From positions 1,240,001 through 1,304,000 of the forward strand of contig PUFA01000068.1 of assembly GCA_003508835.1 (NCBI GenBank): a stretch of DNA of 64,000 nucleotides. Reading direction: 5' to 3'. Both the position numbers and the translations under genes were made by a program. Source of the DNA: Eonycteris spelaea (taxonomy: Eukaryota > Chordata > Mammalia > Chiroptera > Pteropodidae). Positions 1 through 11,499 of this stretch are shown piece by piece; position 1 is the stretch's first letter; every line of letters begins with the position of its first letter. The notes under the pieces were generated by a model. That model was not told the origin of the DNA, did no database searches, and was given only the letters and a program-made list of their open reading frames with translations.

Positions 1-735
1 TCAATTCTGTTCCATTGGGCTGTGTGTTTGTTTTTCTACCAATACCAGACAGTTTTGATTACTGTCACTTTGTAGTGTAATTTGAAGTCTGGCGGAGTGA
101 TGCCTCCAACCTCATTCTTTTTTCTCAGGATGGCCTTGGCAATTCAGGGTCATTTTGCTTCCATACAAATCTGATGGGGTTTTTTTTTTTTTTTTTTTGC
201 TATTTCTTTAAAAATTGCCAATGGAATTTTGATGGGGATTGTATTAAATCTGTATAATGCTTTAAGTAATAAGGCCATTTTATCTATGTTGATTATTCCA
301 ATTGAAGAACATGGACTATCTTTCCATTTCTTTGTATCTTTTTCAATTTCTTTTAATAGGGTCTTATAGTTTTCATTATAGAGGTCCTTCACATATTTTG
401 TTAAATTTATTCCTAGGCATTTTATTCCTTTTGTTGCAATTGCAAAAGGAATTATTTTTTCCACTTCTTTTTCTGACTTCATATTAGAGTATAGGAATGC
501 TATGGATTTTTGAAGGTTGATTTTGTATCCAGAGACTTTCCCATATTTGCTTATTGTTTCTAGCAGTGTTCTTGTGGAGTCTTTAGGGTTTTCTATATAG
601 AGAATCATGTCATCTGCAAATAGTGGCAGTTTGACTTCTTCGTTTCCTAATTGAATACCTTTTATATCTTTCTCTTGTCTGATTGCACTTGCTAGACCTC
701 CAATGTTATATTGAATAGCAGTGGCATGTATCACT
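1..735 (-). mobile_element. L1 LINE, ORF2 reverse-transcriptase fragment (truncated by window start)
   Basis: The minus strand encodes a recognisable part of L1 ORF2. A frame at about 836 to 150 carries the reverse-transcriptase catalytic motif FADDM (DNA at 606-620), followed by the usual KINLQKS and CLGINLTK segments of the palm and thumb region. ORF2p normally copies L1 RNA at nicked chromosomal DNA. This copy is a relic: homology stops near 735, so the upstream endonuclease half is absent, and a poly-T run at 179-198 breaks the reading frame. Divergence from the generic mammalian pattern looks modest, so it is one of the younger L1s here. The frame upstream of about 730 no longer resembles ORF2. 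Confidence 0.9.
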
Positions 736-1137
736 AGTTCTTTAATATTTTCAATCATAGTCCCTTTTAGGAATATCGCGAAATCTATAATTTTTTTGTA
801 GAAATATAGTAATTTTATAAAATAAATTTTGTACATTTTTAATAATTTTATGCCACCCTAAAGCTCTTACAATTAACTTCATGGACCTTAGGCTAAGAAC
901 CTTTATTCTAGGAGATTGCTATTGTCTTTCATAACTCCACAATTCTGCAATCCTTGGACATTTAAAATTTTTCTCTCAAATATCTCATGCTTTTTAAGGA
1001 TCTAATGGGAAGCTGTATATGAAAAGCTCTAGGGAAGAATTCTGAGGCTGGTATATCCATTTTGTACTTCCTCTAGCTTTGGATTTACTGTGAGATTTTG
1101 ACAAATTGTACAGTTTCTCTGGGTCTTCTTTATAGGA
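736..1137. other. Unassigned non-coding stretch
   Basis: AT-rich sequence between an L1 and a MIR. I see no repeat, gene or motif that I can support. Confidence 0.4.
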
Positions 1138-1245
1138 TAATATAGTGAAAAATCTTGGACTTTAAACTCAGACAAATTTCATTTGAAATCTTGGTTATTT
1201 CATATATTCACTCTGTAACCTTAAGGGAAAGTACTTTGTATGAAT
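1138..1245 (+). repeat. MIR SINE fragment (5' tRNA-derived half)
   Basis: The order of blocks matches the plus-strand head of MIR: 'tagtgaaaaatcttggactt', then a 'ctctgtaacctt' block equivalent to the 'ctgtgtgaccttgggcaagt' segment. It is heavily diverged, as expected for a MIR. Confidence 0.5.
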
Positions 1246-1929
1246 GCTTTTATTGTATATAAATCTGTCTAATAGTTTGTGGTCTTGAGGCTGGGAAAAT
1301 TAACATTTAAAAACTATTTGTCCTGTATTTGTCTCAGTCCCTTGCAACTGATCCCCTCTTAAGTCTAAGAAGGTACCAACAATGGTTAGCCCTGTGTGCA
1401 CTCTTCCTCATCTCCTTTTGCATCGTTCATCCCAGTCCTCTCTCAACTCATTCCAAGTCATCCTCAAGTCATCACTTTCTGTTTTGAATCAAAGTGTAGA
1501 CTGAGATATGGTGGGTTTGCAGCAGCTCTAAATTGTTAAGAAGAAATAATAATACATGTCAAAACCATCGAAGATCTTTATAAGTCCCAGTCACCGTTAC
1601 GAGAACTGCTGTTCCCAAAATAACATTCATATTAAAATATATTTGCATTTTTATATAAAAATTTTTTCTGTTGCTAAAATGTGAAAGTATTTTTATATTT
1701 TATGTTTGAGCTTTGAGGTATATGGGTGTATATATGTACATATAAATGTATATATATACACACATACACAAATATGTATAACTAATTACTTGATGTGTGT
1801 TTCAATTTGCAGATATTTCATTAAAATTGTAAACTTTTGATTTCACAATTTTATTTTATGCTTAGAGACAGTAATTGCTTTGTTTAAGTCTTAATCATTT
1901 TTGATAGTCTCTACCATTTTATATGTATT
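1246..1929. other. Unassigned stretch with an alternating TATA/CATA tract
   Basis: No gene or repeat family recognised. A purine-pyrimidine alternating tract of TATA, TACA and CACA steps lies at about 1722-1790. Confidence 0.4.
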
Positions 1930-2085
1930 GGTTTATTTTCTTTCCAGCTATACAAAGTATAATTGACAAATAAATTTATAAGGGATTTAAAACGTACATG
2001 CGGTGATTTGATATACATTGTGAAAGGATTTTTCCCATTGAATTAACTAACAGATCTATCGCATCACATACAGTAGCTATGATTT
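1930..2085 (-). mobile_element. L1 3'-UTR fragment
   Basis: Reads as the reverse complement of the L1MA/L1MB-type 3' UTR: 'tataattgacaaa', a 'ggtgatttgatatacattgt' block and the 'cacatacagtagctatgatt' block. Short and diverged. Confidence 0.6.
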
Positions 2086-2329
2086 GAGTTCTAGTTATAT
2101 TACTTATTAGATAGATGATCCTGGGTAAATTCCTTCATTTCTCTGAGCTTTAATTTTCTCAATGGACTGCTGTTTGTCTTTCAAGTTAACTTAGGTTAAT
2201 TAGTTATTAAAATGAAACTGAATATAATAATCTATTCTTCAATTTTTTTTTCAAAATTAAGATTAGTTCATTCTACTAGAAAGATCTAAGGAATACCAAA
2301 GGAAAAGAACAAAGTCTGTGGTATACTAG

Positions 2330-2745
2330 ATACAAGAGTTGAAGAATGACTAGAAATTATATAGGCAAAGTGGGAGGAAGCGAAGTGCTAGGTAGAGGTA
2401 ATATGCCAAATACAAAGAGTAGGAGGGGGCATCGATATGTGTGAACTGAACAGAGGCCAGAGCGGCAGGAGCGCAGAATCTGGGAGAAGGCAAGTCATGA
2501 AAGTGACTTTAGTGAGACAGTCAAGGGACCAATCATGTAAGCCCATCATTAATAGTTTGGTTTGGGGGCCATAGGAAGTCATTTGGGACTTTTAAGTGGA
2601 AGTGTGACAGTATCTGGTGTTCATTTTGTCAAGGTCCCTTAGCCTGCATGGCGTAGCATAAGTTAGAGACAGGGGTCCATTTGGATGCAAGGAAGAGATA
2701 GAGATAGCTGCTGGGTTCTGGAGAGAGGGTGTCAGCTTATATTTA
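2330..2745 (-). mobile_element. L2 LINE fragment
   Basis: Matches L2 read in reverse: 'gaggccagagcggcaggagc' corresponds to the 'ccactggcctcctt' region, and 'ggaagtgtgacagtatctgg' to the 'cagatcatgtcact' region further upstream in L2. No coding capacity remains. Confidence 0.6.
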
Positions 2746-2789
2746 TGCTAGTTTGAAAATGGGTATCAAAAAAAATAGATGTATTTCTA

Positions 2790-2990
2790 AAATAAAATAT
2801 ATTATCTCATTTAAGCATCAGAACAACGGTATGAGATAGACCTTGTAAAGCCCACTTTACACATCAACAAATTGAGGCAGAGTGGCATTGTATACATTCA
2901 CTTAGTTCCTTAGAAATTTGTGGCACAGTCAGGCCACAGATACCAGGTCTCTGAATTCTGAATAATATTCTCTTTCAACTATGCTATTTT
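2790..2990 (-). repeat. MIR SINE
   Basis: Reverse-complement MIR order: 'tctcatttaagcatcagaac', 'cccactttacacatcaacaa', 'attgaggcagagtgg', then a diverged 'cacagtcaggccacagatac' block. Confidence 0.7.
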
Positions 2991-3039
2991 AAAAAATATT
3001 CTGGCATGCTGTGCTTCTTATGTTACTATGCTTTTCACT

Positions 3040-3300
3040 TACTGTTTCCTCAGCTTACAATGAGCCCTCCATGTAGTGCATCCCTGGAATTTTTATCCAG
3101 TAACTGCCACTTCATGCTCCCAGTCTCCTTTAGTATCTGTCCTTCATAATTTCATAGCACATTGTGCTTTCCTGCTGTTTCCTTATTTCTTTCTCTACTA
3201 GATTATAAGCTTCTAAACATAGAGAGTAGGGCTTTTATTTTTCTAGCCTGATGCCTAGCAAAATGCCAAGTGGAAAGTAGGTGACTGACAAAATTTAAAG
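3040..3300 (+). mobile_element. L2 LINE 3' fragment
   Basis: Shows the L2 3' landmarks in order: a diverged 'ccctggaatt' block, 'agattataagcttctaaaca', 'gagtagggctttta' and 'gcctagcaaaatgccaagtg'. Confidence 0.65.
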
Positions 3301-3404
3301 GAACGTCCATGACATCATGTAAATCAAACACTCAGATACCACTTGGATCCTCTGTATAACATTCCTGGCAAGTGATTACTGAAGGCATCTGCCATTACCC
3401 TTGT

Positions 3405-3610
3405 TAATACACTATTGACCACCTTCTAAGTGCCAGGCACAAGGCTAAACACTGTTTTATGTAAAAGTCACAAAGTCTGTATAAAATAGATATAATTATG
3501 CCCATATTACAGATGAGGAAACTAAGTATGTTATCTAAGGTCACCAACTCCAGAACTCAAATCTTTGACTTAGATTGCAATGTGTTCATCCTTATCACAC
3601 TTGTTTGGTC
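3405..3610 (-). repeat. MIR SINE
   Basis: Clear reverse MIR: 'tgccaggcac' (3431-3440), 'agatgaggaaacta' from 3511, then 'ggtcaccaactccagaactc'. One of the better preserved MIRs in the window. Confidence 0.8.
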
Positions 3611-4399
3611 TTTCTTACCCATCAAGTGCAAGATGGGAAATAACATCTTGACTCCTGACCCTAACCTCACAAATTCCATATCTCCTTTAAATCACCTGAT
3701 AGAAACAGGTAGTTCTTTCTGACCCCAGTCATTTCTGTTCTTCCCAACTCCGTCCACTTAGGGAATGTATAACTTGCCTTTAGTACACAATGATGTGCAT
3801 TAACTTCTGATGCAATGATGAGGAATCTTTCAACAAACTCTGGCAACAACAGTTTCAAATCTATTTATTTTAAATGCATTTAAAATATAAATGTATATTT
3901 TGTATACCTATATATTTAAAATATAAATATATACGTATACAATATAGATTTTGTACATATACAATATGAAGCTATTTTAAATAAGCTATAGGCAGTAAAA
4001 TATTTTTTTTTAAATTATGGAATGTTACTTGTCAGCATACTCTGAAGATAGATTCCACCTGTGTAAGAGTTTTCCTAAATGTTGGTCCTGCTCCCAGCAC
4101 GTGAAACACCACAGTCACAGAAGACAGAGGTATCCTAAGTCCTTTGGTCTGTGAGAGTGTGTTCCAGCTTGGGAAGTGGAATCTTGCATTCTCAATTGCA
4201 TGTAACCCATTTGTTATTTATCTGCACTTCTTAGCTCTCTGACTGGACTGAGGAACCAAGCAGAGATCTGTTTGAAAGACAATGTCTTCCTACAAAAATA
4301 AATAGACTTCTGGTTTCAAAACCATGAATATTTCATCCAACTGTGTGTGGGATCAAAGAATTGTAGATTTGATGTGGACATTAAAGTTCATATAATCAA
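3611..4399. other. Unassigned stretch with an AT-rich tract
   Basis: No gene seen. 3855-3975 is a low-complexity TATA/AAATATA tract. 4070-4310 is less AT-rich and matches no repeat I know. Confidence 0.4.
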
Positions 4400-4560
4400 A
4401 TTTGTTTTCTGATCAACTTTGCGAAAGGCTTCCTGGGCTATGCTTTATAGAAGAGAAAAATGATTCTTAGAAGGAAGTAAATCACCCAAGTCGCAAAGCT
4501 GGATTTTAAAACTAGGTCTATGATCCCAGAGCCTACACTCTTAAACATTAAGACCTATAG
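4400..4560 (-). repeat. MIR SINE fragment
   Basis: The 5' half of MIR in reverse: 'aaatcacccaagtcgcaaag', 'ctggattttaaaactagg', then 'agagcctacactcttaaaca'. The 3' half is too diverged to follow. Confidence 0.6.
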
Positions 4561-5774
4561 CTATATTTTTCCTGTTAGTTTCAGGTTAAATATTCCCAAA
4601 TGCTATAAGCTTTCCTTACAGGATGTGTCTTTATTCTGTCCTCACCAGTGATCTCCAATCCTGGTTACTAAGAGGAGGACAGAAAAGGAAAGTCTTGTAA
4701 CCCAAGTGCAAATATTTAACAATGACAATAAAAGTAAAATGTAAAATAATCTGAGAAATTCAATTTTATTTATATTGCAGAATATAAATGTTAAGTTAAT
4801 ATTAGAGACTTTGGGGTGTCCTCTGCATTCAAAATCTATCTGATAAAATAACATATCAAAATATTACATACCATATTTTCTTCCTGAGTGAAAAGAGAAA
4901 CCTACCTTAGAAATCTCTCTTGGAATTTTAACATAGAGGGTAATAAGAGATCATTTGGTCTAGCTTCCAGCATTTAAGAGAAAGCTGTGGCATATTCATT
5001 CATTAAAAAGTAGCATTTAGTACCTATTAATTTGTCAGGACCTCTCCTACCTTCTGTCTTTCTAATCATATTCCCCTAGCACCTTCAACTTTAATAATTA
5101 TTTAAATCCATGAGGCCTACAATGCATTGACCTTACCTACCTTTTAATCTCCATTATCCTTTTAAAGATCTAATTACCAGTTTATTCAGCCTATATTTCA
5201 AGTTTAACTTTACAATCACTCATTGGAATAGATTTATTTTCTCCTGTACATTATTTCTGCCACCATAATTTACTGGCACAATTCCAATTGGCTGATCCCA
5301 CTTTTTCCTTACTAACACCTCACCTGAGCTTCTGAACAGAGCTAGAGAAAACACAATGACAGTGACTGTAGTATCATAAATCTTATGCAGCCCCAACTTA
5401 CTGCCTGTCCATCCTACAACTATATTTTGTTAGTCAACTTACTCTCCCACTATACTGTATTACTATTTCACACCTGCTTCTTTCTTCTTAAACTCGTAAT
5501 ACCTCTCTGATTCTTTGCACTCAATATTGACCTTTCTTTGTATTTCACTGAGAAAATCAGTTGAGATTTTATTTCTCTCAACAACAGATCCACCAAGGCC
5601 CCTGAAATTCTACCCATGCATTTGTTTCCATTTTGTTATAATAGATGAGCCACATGCAATGTCCTAGGAATTATGGGCCTAGGAGTGTGTGCGGTCCCTG
5701 TCCTTATAGCATGTACAAATAAATGAGCATTGCAAGTATTTAAACAGATGACTCTCCATGACTTGATGTCACAA
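4561..5774. other. Unassigned non-coding stretch
   Basis: No coding signal. A diverged minus-strand L2-like patch may lie near 5000-5035 and another near 5690-5740, but neither is clear enough to call. Confidence 0.35.
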
Positions 5775-5965
5775 AAGTGGGGCAGAAGTTCTACATTTAC
5801 CTTTAGCTATAAAACTTTGGGAGTGAGTAAAAATTAATATCTTAAACCTCAGTTTTTTTGTCTTTAAAAAAGAGGCAGCGATATTGAATACTCATATAAT
5901 AAGATTTTAATGAGATAACAAATATGGGTATGTTTCATAAATTATAAAACTTCTAAGCATGAAAA
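5775..5965 (+). repeat. MIR SINE
   Basis: Plus-strand MIR pattern: 'aaacctcagttttttt' (the 'gcctcagtttcctcatctg' box), 'gatattgaatactc', 'ttttaatgagataaca' and 'aaacttctaagca'. Confidence 0.7.
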
Positions 5966-6209
5966 GTAGTATTACTTTGTCAGAATGAGGTCACATGGTC
6001 AACGGCATAGGCCATGCACTGCACTAATCTAGTAGAGGGTGGAGAAGGAAAATTTTATATAGATTTTGATGTAAATGCACCACTTAGACTTGTGCTACAT
6101 GGCTGCCCTGACTGACACATTCAAATAAGAAGTTGTTTAAATGTTCAAAAATAGTGTCTCTGCAGCTTCCTTGACAGCTTATTCTAGCTTTGCAATTTGC
6201 AAAGCACTA

Positions 6210-6530
6210 TTATAAAGTAATTCTTTAAGACCCAATTCAAGGGTTACTCTTAGGGCCTCTCATGCTGTCTAGATGGTCCTTCCTCCATACTCCAAGAATT
6301 CCCTTTTTTTTTTTTTACATTCATCTTAATGCACATGACGGTTATTGTTTTGTTTTGTTTTTCTTTTATTTGTTGTTTCTTCCCCTGGCTCCATCTCTTT
6401 ATACTATCCCCTCGTGAGATAATTAGATCCTTAAGTGTATGAATATGAAGGGCTATATTATGTTTTGTTTGTCTTTATATCCAGGATTTAGCAAGAAGAA
6501 GAAGCCTGGTATATGGTGCATATTGGATTT
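6210..6530 (+). mobile_element. L2 LINE 3' fragment
   Basis: L2 landmarks in order: 'acccaattcaagggttactc' (diverged 'cagctcaaatgtcacctcc'), 'tggtccttcctccat', 'gagataattagatccttaag', then a 'gcctggtatatggtgcatat' block. T-rich insertions at 6304-6316 and 6345-6380 are low complexity. Confidence 0.65.
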
Positions 6531-6554
6531 AAGTTCTGCGGTTGTCTGTCTGTT

Positions 6555-6700
6555 TTCAATACCCTTCCCTCACTCCATCTCCATCCTATCCCTCCACAGT
6601 GAGACCCCTGAGAGCAACGGTTGTTTTTAGCATGTTACTTCCAGAGCTAGCATGATACCACAAACTGAATAGATACTAAGCAAATGTTTGTGGAAACATG
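6555..6700 (+). mobile_element. L2 LINE 3' end, second copy
   Basis: A second L2 3' terminus directly follows the first: 'gacccctgagagcaacggtt', a diverged 'agagctagcatgatac' block, and a 'actaagcaaatgtttgtgga' ending close to the L2 terminus. Confidence 0.6.
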
Positions 6701-6769
6701 GCAAGACAAAAAGAAAAAAGGTTTTCCATTCATGTCACATTTTTTTTTGAGCATATAATCTGTGCCTTG

Positions 6770-7130
6770 TCATGACAAAAGTGCTGAAGATAGAGTAATG
6801 AGCAAAAATGGATGAAAAAAATCTACTTTTTGGAACTTGTATTCTAGTGGTGAAGAGGGACAATAAAAATAATAAATGAATTCTAAAGTTTGTTACTCTG
6901 TGATAAGCTAGATCAAAATATTAGATAAGGTTCCTAGGGCAAGTCTCACTGGGGAGGGAACTTTAGAGTAATGATTTCAAGGAAGTGAAGGAGTGAAATA
7001 AGTGGCTATGTAGGGGAGGAGCTTCCTGAGAGGTGGGAATAAGTGCAGTAAACTTGATAGAAATAGGAAGATTTGGAGAGTTTTAAACAGAAGAGTGATA
7101 TTATCTGGGTTATGCTAAAATATATAGTTA
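6770..7130 (-). mobile_element. L2 LINE fragment
   Basis: Reverse L2: 'tggaacttgtattctagtgg', 'aagtctcactggggaggg' and 'cagaagagtgatattatctg', all in the expected order. It lies tail to tail with the plus-strand L2 copies just upstream. Confidence 0.75.
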
Positions 7131-8084
7131 AATGAAAATACAAGAGCACATTTATTATAAAGTGCGCAACAGTTGATTTTATTAAATACTCATTTCTGTT
7201 GGTTCTGTGTATTTTATTGAAGCTCAACACATGAAAAACGAAGATTTCACTGTTGCAAAAAATATATATGGTGATTATATACATCAAATACATTCATTGT
7301 ATCTTTGGTGAATTAAGTAGTTAATGAATTTGGAGTCCAGTTTGCCAAGGGTAATCTACCAGTATTCATTGCAAAAGAAGCTTGTCTTTATGTGGGAATC
7401 AGGGGCAACAAATCCAGTTTTTAGCATTAGTGGCATCTCATTTTTTTTTAGTATTTTTTTAAGAATTAAGAACTCCAAAATAGGATTCTTCTGCATACTT
7501 TAACTAATGTTCCTGAATGGCAAGATTAATACACATCCGGTTTGCTAAATACATCCACCAGCTCCTTCTCTGATGCAAGTAACTTGCACATTTTAATAAA
7601 ATCTTCCAGTTCCTTGCTATGATTTTATTTAAAGTGTGATATTTTGGAATTCTTAATTGTTCTCCAACTTTGGCATCTTACGTTTTTCTTAACCTAAATA
7701 CGGTTAGGAAAACAAGCCAAAAATAGATAATTTTGAAATAGAAGCCATGCGTTTAAGCCAAGAGGTTTAGAAGACAGGATGTGCTAAGGAACTTGCTTTA
7801 TGCCCACATTCCTTTAAAGATGTTATTACCATATTTCCAGAACTTTCCTAGGGGAGAAGATAGCTCATGCACAGTTCAAAAATCCATACGTGCTTCTTGC
7901 TTTTATGTAAGTAAAAATCGCCCTGAAGTGAGAGCATTCGGAACAAATAAGATTTTGAATTTTTGTTTTAATTATGACAGTCTGCCTAAAATATATGTTT
8001 TGTTTTTTGTTGACTGTAATATGATTAATGTGATGTTATTTAAAGTCTTCGATTTATTTTTAATAAAGCAGGACTTTTTAAAAT
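7131..8084. other. Unassigned non-coding stretch
   Basis: AT-rich. Short open frames on both strands (7006-7293 minus, 7781-8086 plus) have AT-driven composition and no domain, so I do not call genes. Confidence 0.4.
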
Positions 8085-8475
8085 AAACTTTTAATTTTGA
8101 GATAATTACAGACACACATGCAATTATAAGAAATACACAAAGATACCTCATGGACTCATTACCTAGTTTCTTCCAGCGATGACATATTGCAAACTATAGT
8201 ACAAATCATGACTAGGATAGTGCCGTTAATACAATCAAGATCCACAGCGGCCCCTCCACCACAAGGAGCCCTCATCTTTCCTTTTTAAAGCAATATCATT
8301 TCCCTCCCTATTTCCACACCACGGACCCCTGGCAACCACTAATCTGTTCTCCATTTCTATAATTTTGTGATTTCAAGGATGTTATATAAATGGAACCATA
8401 CCATATGTGACCTTTTGAAATCTGCACTTTGGGTTTGATACAGTGTGGTATCCTTTTCTGCTTCAGCATCATTAC
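8085..8475 (-). mobile_element. L1M-type LINE 3'-UTR fragment
   Basis: Reverse complement of an old L1M 3' UTR: 'ttttgagataattacagaca', 'gatgacatattgcaaactat', 'ggcaaccactaatctgttct' and 'ataaatggaaccataccat'. The same arrangement recurs at 11500-11860. Confidence 0.8.
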
Positions 8476-9799
8476 TTTCTCATATGGCCTTAGTTTTTGT
8501 CATTCCACTTATCTCAGCATAGCCCCTATCCTGATACAGCTGCCAATACGTCTCCCAGATTGCTTGAAACGGGCCATGTAGAACAAGTGAGGTGACACAA
8601 GAGGAGGGATTCAGATTTTTTTGAAAAGGTAGAGGTTTCCTGTTATTATTTTTATCTTTCAGTGACAAGAGGAATAGAGAGTTAGCACCTATCTATGGCA
8701 TTTGAAATCCATCACCATTCAAGCCTGTTAAGTAATTAGTTCCAGCTATGCGTGGTGTTCATGCATATGTGTGCGTGTGCTTATTTATTGTTTCAAACTG
8801 AATTATCTTGCATGGTTTATGAAGTTCAGTTTCAAACAATTATCTTGCATGGTTTATACCAAATACCACCATTTCTTCTCTTCAGAGAAACTCAAAAAAA
8901 GTCCTTTGGAAGTTGATCAATATTTTTCTTCTTGTTTTTGAAAATGGAGTATTTTATTTCAGAAAGAGACAGAATTTCTCTGGACCTCAGAGATGAAGAC
9001 ATAGTTGCAATAAAATGTTGTGCATAGAAAATAGGCTGGTTTGCAGTAAAAGTCTCCCATAGGGTTTGGTGTGTGTGCTAAGTTGAACTGTGGAGCTAAT
9101 AAATTGAGTAATAATTAAAATTTTCCTGAAAAATGTGATGCTATAAACTATCATACACCAGTGTATTATTATCCCTCTGTTCTGTGAGGGTATTTTTTGT
9201 TGTTGTTGTTGGTTTTGCTGTTTTTCTAGCTTTAGTTTTAAAGATCATGTTTGAGGTAGATGTCAATTCTTGAAAAATCTCTGGATGAAGAATTTAGGTA
9301 AGAAAGGAGTCATGTTTCCTCACTATTCCTTGCCCAAGGCTCCAATTTATGATCAATTATTTATTATGCATTTGTATATATTTTATTTGGAATTTCAAGT
9401 TTTGTGGCTTGCTGAGTGCCCTTCCCCCATTTGATACAATTTATATACAATTTTTCAATCACGTTGTTAGAAATAAGAACTTGTGTTTAGAAAATGCCAA
9501 ATGATTTGCCCCCTGTGCATCTCAGTAGTGCAGCAATCCTCTTAGTTTTTAACCAAGCCAGTCTTGAGGGTCTCTAATTGTCCTTGCCTGAGGCTCTGTC
9601 CCACAACATTAAATGCATTAAACATCTTTTATAACATGTAGCATACCCATCCCTTCCTTGCTTTGCACTATATACCTCCTTGGCCTTAATTTTAAGTCAC
9701 ATGCTCACACATAGCCTTTACTCAATCCAACTATCCCTCGGTGGCTCTGGTTTCATGTCCTTTCCCATATGGGTGTCGGTTACCTCCTACGCTCTCACC
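8476..9799. other. Unassigned stretch with a 39-bp tandem duplication
   Basis: No gene or known repeat. Two copies of a 29-31-bp segment lie 39 bp apart at 8790-8820 and 8829-8857. A short TTG run lies near 9197-9211. Confidence 0.4.
8790..8857. repeat. Local tandem duplication, 39-bp period
   Basis: Both copies contain 'aattatcttgcatggtttat'. The first has a 2-bp difference after 'gtttcaaac'. A simple replication-slippage duplication. Confidence 0.85.
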
Positions 9800-9995
9800 C
9801 CAAGTCTCTCCGTGTACTTTTAGATCTCAGTTGCAGTGTCATGCTTTTCCTAGGAATTTTTTTTGACTATCCTCATACACACAACTCCCCAAAGTTAGGT
9901 GCGCACAGCTAAACAGGACTCTTTTTGTTCATTTCTGTATCTCTGTATAGTCTGGAAAATTGTAAGTACATAATAAACATTCTTTAAGTGACTTA
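9800..9995 (+). mobile_element. L2 LINE 3' fragment
   Basis: Diverged L2 3' landmarks: 'atctcagttgcagtgtcatg', 'cctaggaattttttttgac', then the terminal 'gtaagtacataataaacatt' block. Confidence 0.55.
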
Positions 9996-10459
9996 ATTTT
10001 AATAATAGTTATGGAAATGAATGAAAATATAGGTGAATGTCTTGACTATAATTATGATGCATTTATTGGTTAAGTACTTCCCAGGACAATTAAGATGACT
10101 TAAGTCATAATTCACTGCAACCAGGGAGCTTTGTGGATCTCAGCTGAATCCCGTCCCAGTCTTTGGATCTTGATCCATGAACCTAAGACACACATAGAAC
10201 AATGGTTTAAGAAACAAACCTTATGGCATAAAGTAAATTCATGTCCTAATCCTAATCAAATTCTAAACACCAGCAGAGTATTTTCTTGTTTTATACAATG
10301 ATTTAATTCAGTATATTTTAAAGAATGTCCGTGGACACCAAAAGCTCTTTCAGAGCATCCACAATGTCAAAATTATTTTCATAGCAATACTAAGACATTG
10401 TAAAAACAAAATATATGATAACGATAAACTTTACAAGTAATAATAAAAACTAATGATAA
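9996..10459. other. Unassigned non-coding stretch
   Basis: AT-rich with no recognised repeat or coding signal. Confidence 0.4.
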
Positions 10460-10690
10460 TATATGATTGAGTTTTTGTGTCAGGCTTCTTACCAGATGCC
10501 TTAAGTATTCTCTCTCATTTAATTACATATCACATCTGCAAAGTAAGAATAATAGTCCTTTTTCCTAGTAGAAGAAAGAATTGAGGCTCAGGGTTAAATG
10601 TATATAGCGAAACATAGGAATCAAATCCAGGCGTATATCAATCCAAACCCCATGCTTTCCCCTCTGCAGTACTCTTTACCGCTTCATCAA
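10460..10690 (-). repeat. MIR SINE
   Basis: Reverse MIR: 'tctctctcatttaattacat', 'gaattgaggctcagggtta', 'aggaatcaaatccaggcgta' and 'gcagtactctttaccgct'. Nearly full length. Confidence 0.75.
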
Positions 10691-10959
10691 AGTTCCATGG
10701 AGAAGAAAACCATGGTAACTAAGTGTTAGTTTTATGAAAGTGTAGTGCTGTTTCTGTGTAAGGTAAAGAAGCAAAAGAGTCATCAAGATTGTCGTGAAAA
10801 TGGTCAAGAAAAATTTACAAAATTCTTTTTATTTTTTTACTCTGAGCTGGATATTTAAGAGATAACTAGTTTTTTTCAAGTAGAAAGATAGGAAAAAACA
10901 GAAAGCCTCTCTTGGCACAATGACTAGTCTGTGTAAAAAATAAAGGTGTTGATCCAGGA

Positions 10960-11100
10960 GAATACATTTGAAGAACTGCAAGGCTGTACCAATAAAGGTT
11001 CAAGGGCAATACACGAACATCAAGAATTAAGTTTGGAGAGGAGACAGGAGCTAAATTATAGAGTACCTTGTATTCCTGGATAAAATGTTTAATGTTTGAC
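10960..11100 (-). mobile_element. L2 LINE fragment
   Basis: Reverse L2 region with 'gacaggagctaaattataga' and 'gtaccttgtattcctgg' matching the 'agatcatgtagggccttgta' region. A parallel copy of the same segment is at 15830-15965. Confidence 0.55.
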
Positions 11101-11107
11101 TAGAAAC

Positions 11108-11460
11108 ATTGGTTAGGGGACAGTTTTTAACCATAGATTAAAAAAAAAAATCTATTTGAGAATAATTTTAAATTTACATAAAATTGCAAAAGACAGAACA
11201 GACAATTCCTAGATAGTCCTCACCCAGCCTCCCTGATATTAACATTTTATATACTTCTAGTATATTTGTCAAAGTAAGAAATTAACGTTGGTTTAATGTC
11301 ATTAACTAAATTACAGTCTATTTGGATTTCACCAGTTTTTCCACTAATGCCCTTTTTCCTGCTGTAGGATCTAATTAAGAATATTATGCTTCATTTAGTA
11401 ATGTTTAGTAATATTGATACCTCCAGTCGTTTACAGTTTCTCAGTATTTCCTATATGTTT
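11108..11460 (-). mobile_element. L1M-type 3'-UTR fragment
   Basis: Reverse L1M 3' UTR: 'gagaataattttaaatttac', 'agtcctcacccagcctccct', 'gatattaacattttatatac' and 'ggatttcaccagtttttcca'. The A-rich block at 11140-11150 may be what is left of a junction. Confidence 0.75.
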
Positions 11461-11499
11461 TTCATGGCTTTGCCATACTTTTAAAGATTATTATTTGCT

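Noticed and set aside
8790..8857. Two-copy direct repeat considered as a CRISPR-like array
   Set aside because: Only two copies with an 8-bp gap, in a mammalian genome; it is a slippage duplication.
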